This document shows, piece by piece, positions 58,201-64,000 of a stretch of 64,000 bases of DNA. The position numbers and the translations under genes are program-made. Each line of letters begins with the position of its first letter. Position 1 is the stretch's first letter. The notes beneath the pieces were generated by a model that saw only the letters and a list, made by a program, of their open reading frames with translations, had not been told where the DNA came from and did not search any database. Origin of the DNA: Jaenimonas drosophilae (taxonomy: Eukaryota > Euglenozoa > Kinetoplastea > Trypanosomatida > Trypanosomatidae); the NCBI GenBank assembly GCA_030849065.1, contig JASAON010001624.1:1-64000 (forward strand), in the 5' to 3' direction.

Positions 58201-61200
58201 ATGTGGAGAAACTACGCGAGTTCCTGCAGTCGCTGGGCGATCTCATTGGCGAGTGGCTCGACGCACTGCTGAAACTGTGCTCCACCAATTCGGGAACGTC
58301 GTTTCGCGTGGAAGCGGTGGCGGAGTTGTTGCGGAGCTCCATCTTTGGATGTGCCGTGATGGCACTTCGACGGACTGGCGAGATGAATGACCCCATCACG
58401 GCGGTGCTACACAAATTTGTTGCTGGCGCTCTTGGACGATTGAAGGGAGCCACCAGCAGAAACAGCCAACAACGGGGCAGGCGCGGCCGTCAGCAACTCT
58501 CCGAAGCTGATGCGGCGATACTCCTCCAGATTCTTCATGCCGTTGGGTTTTCACAACAGCGCCGAAAAGATGCCTCACACGAGCTCGGCACCTGGCTGGC
58601 CAACGTGTACCTCTGCATCGTTCCCTGGACGCGTCCATCGGGGGTGGTGAGCGGCGGAGATGCCGGCGGAGATGCCAGCCGATACACGCAGGACGGCCCC
58701 TCGATGGAGGTGGAGGCAGGCGGAGAGGAGGATGCCACGTCAGGGCTCTACTCCATGTTGGTGTACGGCAACACGGGCCAAAGTGGCCAAGCCACATCGC
58801 AATCCATGTATCTCCCCGGATTTTCCGATGATTTGCCGATGCAGCTCTTTTCACGCCGCGTTGCAAGCCGTGAAGCTGCCGCCATGGCCGCCTCCGCGCT
58901 GATAGCGCCATCATATTTATCTCCGGCTGTTGCTACTGCTTCTGCTGGGGATGGTGGTGGTGCAACGGCTGCCGCGGCTGAGCCACAGATTGGCTGGGGA
59001 AGCATCCTCGAAAGCAGCATCAACGTGAGGCAGTACCTCAACACACCCTATCAGGTTCCGCCACTCCCACCCATTGAGATGGATGATGATGATGAAGGGG
59101 GTGAGGATGATGATGATGCAGTGGATGAACCTGCTGCTGTCTTCGTGGATGATGATCCAGATCGCCTTCTCCGCTGCCAAGGCAGCTATGCTGATGCCTT
59201 CTGCCGCCAAATGGGCCGCGGGCTGACCATCCTTGCACGCGGGCAAGAAGCATCGTCTACCTACTCTGCACGCTTGGCTCCACGAGATCGTAACCTGCAC
59301 GTGGTGCCCAACAAGGAGCTCCTCTCACCGGGTGCAACATTGAAGCTGGATCAGGAACTCTTGCGCTTGATATCTGCCGCGGCCACAGCACACCTCCTCG
59401 TACAACCTCCGCATGATGGTGTTGCCGATGGAGCAGGGGAGGTGATGATGCCCGTGCCTCACGAAGCTGTTCAATCATTTCGTGCCATGGTGCTGCGTGG
59501 ACTCAATCTGCGCATGCTGCGCGAACATGCCCTCCGCGCCACAATCGTGGAGGCCTCCTTTCGTGGCGGGAATCATTCGCAGGCCTACCAGGCTGTGTCG
59601 GAGGTCATGGCGGTGTTTCTCTCCCGCGTTATCATGATGATGCTGATCATTTGCGATGATGGCGAGCACCACCCACTGAGGGATGCCGATCTGCAGGCGA
59701 AGCTCGACGCGGTGAAGCAGGAGTTCCTGCTCCTCATGTGGCCCATCAGCCGCTTCGCTCTCCATCGTCGCTACTGTCTCTTGGACGCACACAGCGGGAT
59801 GGAGGTTGTTGGGCTCTCCACCTGCCTCATTTACCTCTTCTTTGTGTTGTGGCCCACACTGAAGCTTCCCGATATGCCCGCTCATCTCGCCATCACCGCC
59901 GTGGAGCTCCTCCACGAGGTGATTGCCCACCCCAACGGCCGACGTGCGCGCATCGATTTGAACCCCGAGAAGGAGGACCCCAAAAACGCCTACATCAAGC
60001 AACTCATCATGCCCGTAGGTTTGCTACTGCCGCTGAAGGTGCATGCGGCAATGTGGGCGGTGGTGTGGAGCCTCCATGACGACGCCCTTCACCACCGGAT
60101 GATGCCCTTCACGAATGAAACGCGAGGCGTTGCTAGCAGCATCCAAACCTACACGACCACCAACACCACGCCAGAGGAGATGGTCAAGAGTGATGAGGAG
60201 GTTGCGGCCGCACTCGCGCCCCGCCCCCTCACCTGGAAGATGAAGGACTTCGCGGTGGATGCGGCCAAGTGGGTGGCCGACATCATCGCACGCTGCAACG
60301 CCAACAACTGCAGAAGCAACACCGCTGCACGAGAGACTTCAGAATCGGCTGCCTTGCAAATGCGGCAGCAGTGCGTGCTAACCTTGTGGAGAATCTCAAC
60401 AATCTCATGCACCGGCACACCAGATGCCAGCTACCCTGCTCCGGATCGCCCGGGGGCGGCATTCACGGCCGTGCTCGCCGGAGAGGAGGTGGGGGATGAG
60501 ATGTTGTCGCGGATCGTCTTCGTCGTGGATAATGAGGTTTCTGGGGTCCCACTACTGCTGAAGCGTGTGCTGATGGATCCTCGTCGGAATGCCTGCTTGC
60601 TCGAGTACTGCGCGGTGTTGCTCTCCCAATTAAACGTGACTCCAGCCTTGGAGATTCTTGCTCGAACACCTCTGCCCAAGCTTATCTTCACGGCCATCAC
60701 ACGCGTCGTCAAGGAGTTGCAGGATTCCCTGCACGGATTGCCACGTGGGCAGGACGAGGAGGCGGAGAAGGTGCGGAGGGCGGATGTTCGCTACGAGTGC
60801 AGATGCTTGTTGGCACAACTCCTTAATTTCCTCGCACTCTGCCGCAACCTCCGGCCCCTTAACACGAACGGCCAATTCCACGCATGCCCCGACATCTCCC
60901 GGGCATCCATCTGCCGTCATGGCCATCAGTGCCCGCACGTACACGCGATGGAGCCCCCGACGGAGGTGGACGCTGAGTGCGCGTACATCATCCTACAGAC
61001 GGATTATTTTTTGCAAAATCAGGGAATCGCCGGAGGGGACTGCATCCACTACGCCAGGGAGGCCTATGCCCATCGAAAGACCTATGGCCGTTCTCGCGTG
61101 CCATGCTCGTTGCTCGACGAGGCACTGTGTGTGGAGGTGTGGGAGTACCTCCAACAGTATCTGGAGTCTGTGTTTACGAATGATGAGCGCATGGGTGATA

Positions 61201-63293
61201 GTTGGGAGGAGGTGCATGGTGCTGCTACATCATCATCATCATCGCCATCATCATCGTCGCCATCTCGTACAATGGAGAGGATGATGCATGCGTGTGATAC
61301 CGATACCTCCGTTTCCGTGTCTGGTGTGCCCCTCACGATGTTGGTGGCGCAGGTTGCCTCGCAAATCCTTGACACCCACGCCGCCTCCCCAGCCTTCGTT
61401 GCTCCCCTACACTCACTTCGTGGCTCCTCCCTGCGAATCACGCATTGGTGCATCTATCTCCTCTGCAGTGCTGGACGAGGATATGAAACTCTGTTGCCCG
61501 CACTCCGCCAACTCATCACCGACCAAGAGCGCATGCTGATTCCCACCTATGATGCTATCCAAAGCACGGTGGAGCTGCTCGTAGCACTGCAGCGTGGAGG
61601 TTGTCAGCGACTACCTCGTGCGGAGGTGCGGCAGCTAATGGAGGAGATGCGTAGTGGAGGCACCACCACGCACACAGGGGAGATGAATACATGCACCAAC
61701 AACACGCATGCAGAGGTTGGTGTGGAGGATGAGGTGCCACGCGCCAGCCACCACCTCATCCCACTGAGCTCCCTCCTCAAGGCCCTTCCACGCCAGTTCC
61801 TGCAGAACCCCACAGGCCTCACTGATACCATCATGAAGTACTGCCGCTTGCGTTGGATGCAATCCCGTATGCCGCAAGACGCTGTGGGTGTGTGGGTGGC
61901 ACCTCCACCTCCTCCCGTATCGATCCGCTCAACGACGGCCGAGGATGCCGAACGCTTTTGTGTGATTCTCATACGCACCCTCATTCTCACACATCATCGT
62001 GGCCAGCTCACGGACATTGACGTATCAAACATCCTCGGAGTGGTGCTGACGGCACCGGGGCTGGAGAAGCTGTTGCTCGAGCCCACCTTCTCCACGGCGG
62101 TTGGTTGCTACGCTGCGCTGCCGTGGTTTTCCTACTTTGGCCTCCACAACAACAGCAACGACACTGCACAACGTGCCAACAGTGCGCATAGCACCATGGA
62201 TCATGGCAGCAACAACAACAACATCAACGTGCGAACCATCTTAGACCTGGGCATCACTCAAGACGCACTTCCACGGCAGTTCTACTCACTTCTCAGTGGC
62301 CGCGCAAGCTGTGCGGAGGAGCTCCATGCTGCACTGCGGCACTGTGTGGCAGCGACGTGCAGCAACCCTGGTGGTCGTGAGGTTGTGCGTGGTGGTGGGA
62401 GGGCAGCACACATGGACCCAGACGTGGATGGCGGGATGGGAGGTGGTGAGCTGCACGAGCCGCAACATCATCGGCCTCGCTCGCATGCGTATCGGCAACA
62501 ACAACCACATGCCTTAGCTACTCGATGCCACACGAACCAAGCAAACAACGCCCAGACATCTTCCAAGGAGGCCCTCTACGTGGATATCTCCAACGGCGAT
62601 GCGGTGTGGGCGTTGCTGCACATCATGTGCGGTGTTCTGGATTCCGCAGATGGACCGCAGGTGGAGCGGGATCTCTGCCGTCTGGGCACCTTGCCGCTGC
62701 TGTATGAGATCATCCGTCTCCATCGCTGCCGCACCATCCAACAGGCATCGCTGTTGCTGCTTCTTGTGCGGCGGGTACGGTTGAGCACACGTCAGCTCCA
62801 CTTCGCCACTCGCCAACTACAGCAGAACAACAAGAACAACAGCAACGCTGTGGCAGTTGGTCCTACAGACGCAACGGGTGGTGGGGGCGATTGGTCGCTG
62901 CATGCGGAGGAGGAGGAGGTGTCGGAGGATTGGCAGCGTGTGGTGCAGCCACTCATCCGCCGTGACAATACCAACAACGGGCGCACGACAACGTTTACCC
63001 GAGGAAACAACAACAACGACGCGAGGAATTCCTCCTCCAACACCAGCTCTTCTGCTTCCACGGAGTACTACATTGCCGAAGAAGTGGTGGCGGATGGAGC
63101 TCAAGATGTCGTGATGCGAGCCTTCCTGGATCAGATGTCGGAGTACGAAGATCGTGGAGATTTCGACGACGATGACGACGATGATGATGATGAGTTCGGA
63201 GAGAGACTTGGCAATGCCATGGAGGAGTACGAGGAAGACGTCATTGATGCTGTATTCCCTATCGACGACGACGATGATGAGGAGGATGATGAA

Positions 63294-63330
<37 letters not shown>

Positions 63331-64000
63331 CAGAAGAAGAAGAAGATGATAATGATGATGAAGAGTACGAGGATGAAGATGAGGACTTCAACGGATTTGG
63401 AGAAGTGGTGCAGGCAATGACGGCCTACAACCATGGTACCGTATTCAATGCATCTTCAGCCGCACAGCGACTCCCGATGCCCAACCTCGTTCATGATTCC
63501 ATGCCAGCCACAGACATTTTGCGCCGCTTAGACTTGATGATGCAACAATCCTCCTCCTCACGCGGTGGGACGCTGCATCATGGCACGGGGTTGGCACCTT
63601 CACTTAATCCTCGAGTGGGCTCACTGATGGATGAGAATAATGAGGCACGCACGTCCGTCTACGAGGCTTGTGTGCGACACGTGGGTGCCCCACAGGAGCA
63701 CAACACCTTCACCCAACCACACAACAACAACGCCGTGGAAGGGGAGGGGGAGCAGCAGCAACAGCAGCCGCCGACCTACACCGCTGGCCAAGTTGGTGCG
63801 CCGCCGCAGCAGCCACGTGCCCGGCACTTGGTGGAGCAGGAACTACGGGAGCTCTTCGAGCGTGGTGATGGCCGCCATGTACGCCGAAGCACAACAACGC
63901 CACCCTCAGATGATTCACCCCCGCGCCCCCCACGCTTTTTTCGGCCCTCGGACGAGAATCGTGCTGCGGCGGAGGAGGCGGTGGGCCCCGCACTCGTGGA
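55245..64000 (+). CDS. Giant protein, N-terminal ~2918 residues; possible HUWE1/TOM1-type HECT E3 ligase, truncated by the window
   Basis: The frame from ATG 55245 shows no stop in the parts I translated and runs off the right edge. The visible part is helical, Leu-rich ARM/HEAT-like sequence with short disordered inserts. The block VLQLIAHSWGSSPSMADILHQCW near residue 205-230 resembles the DUF908 region of UPL1/HUWE1. A region near AFSVHQSTHELFTRHRRWF could correspond to DUF913. About residues 2640-2715 form a long Asp/Glu tract, a feature of TOM1/HUWE1 proteins between the ARM part and the C-terminal HECT domain. The HECT domain itself would lie beyond the edge, so the assignment is tentative. 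After the tract the sequence is Pro/Gln-rich. Alternatives are other very large ARM-repeat scaffolds. Confidence 0.6.
63160..63390 (+). repeat. GAT/GAC/GAA-rich trinucleotide tract coding poly-Asp/Glu
   Basis: Nearly pure GAT/GAC/GAG/GAA codons, with an uninterrupted (GAT)n run around 63294-63330. It is in frame with the giant gene. Antisense frames over it read poly-Ile or poly-Ser and are artefacts. Confidence 0.85.

Noticed and set aside
62817..63434. Minus-strand frame with poly-Ile, resembling a membrane protein
   Set aside because: It is the complement of the Asp/Glu-coding GAT tract of the giant gene.

Overview
The window is nuclear DNA from a kinetoplastid, most likely a trypanosomatid. 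The evidence is long intronless genes packed head to tail on one strand; polypyrimidine tracts followed by AG (spliced-leader acceptors) shortly before start codons; a paraflagellar-rod protein; a divergent strand-switch region; and a DBP2-type DEAD-box helicase whose motif VI is cut by a GT-AG cis-intron, one of the very few introns known in trypanosomatids. I cannot name the species from sequence alone.

Layout. (1) 1-4.0 kb is gene-poor. It carries two inverted copies of an unrecognised repeat-bearing element with a 156-bp tandem repeat; one copy runs off the left edge. (2) 4.0-6.4 kb is a minus-strand unit with a small hypothetical gene and a MORN-repeat protein. (3) 6.4-9.55 kb is a divergent strand-switch region, presumably the Pol II start region for both units. 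It has a 113-bp satellite-like repeat at its centre, flanked by two tracts that are each GT-rich on the strand transcribed outward. (4) From 9.55 kb to the right edge everything is plus strand: TSR1, a degenerate acyl-CoA dehydrogenase, a mitochondrial-type small protein, two MaoC-like hydratases that share a 288-bp identical core, a small hypothetical, a PH/TH1-like protein, an SLC35F-like transporter, an unknown ~690-aa protein with candidate cis-introns, a 2902-aa RAV1/DMX protein, SDHAF4, a Cys-rich CCCH-like protein, the intron-bearing helicase, a Nudix protein with a membrane segment, a Golgi pH regulator (GPHR), an LRR protein, a PFR-domain protein, an LRRC51-like protein, EMC8/9, and an open-ended giant protein that may be a HUWE1/TOM1-type ubiquitin ligase.

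Trypanosomatid polycistrons are not functional operons. Some neighbours still share a theme: ACAD and MaoC (acyl-CoA chemistry), RAV1 and GPHR (organelle acidification), and three consecutive probable axoneme/PFR proteins at 43.9-53.2 kb. Third-position GC and dinucleotide repeats rise visibly from about 29 kb rightward.

The points most worth testing are the candidate extra cis-introns around 20.0-21.0 kb, the mirrored GT-rich promoter layout, the catalytic Glu-to-Gln changes in the ACAD and Nudix proteins, and the recent gene conversion in the MaoC pair. No tRNA, rRNA, CRISPR array or intact transposon was recognised.
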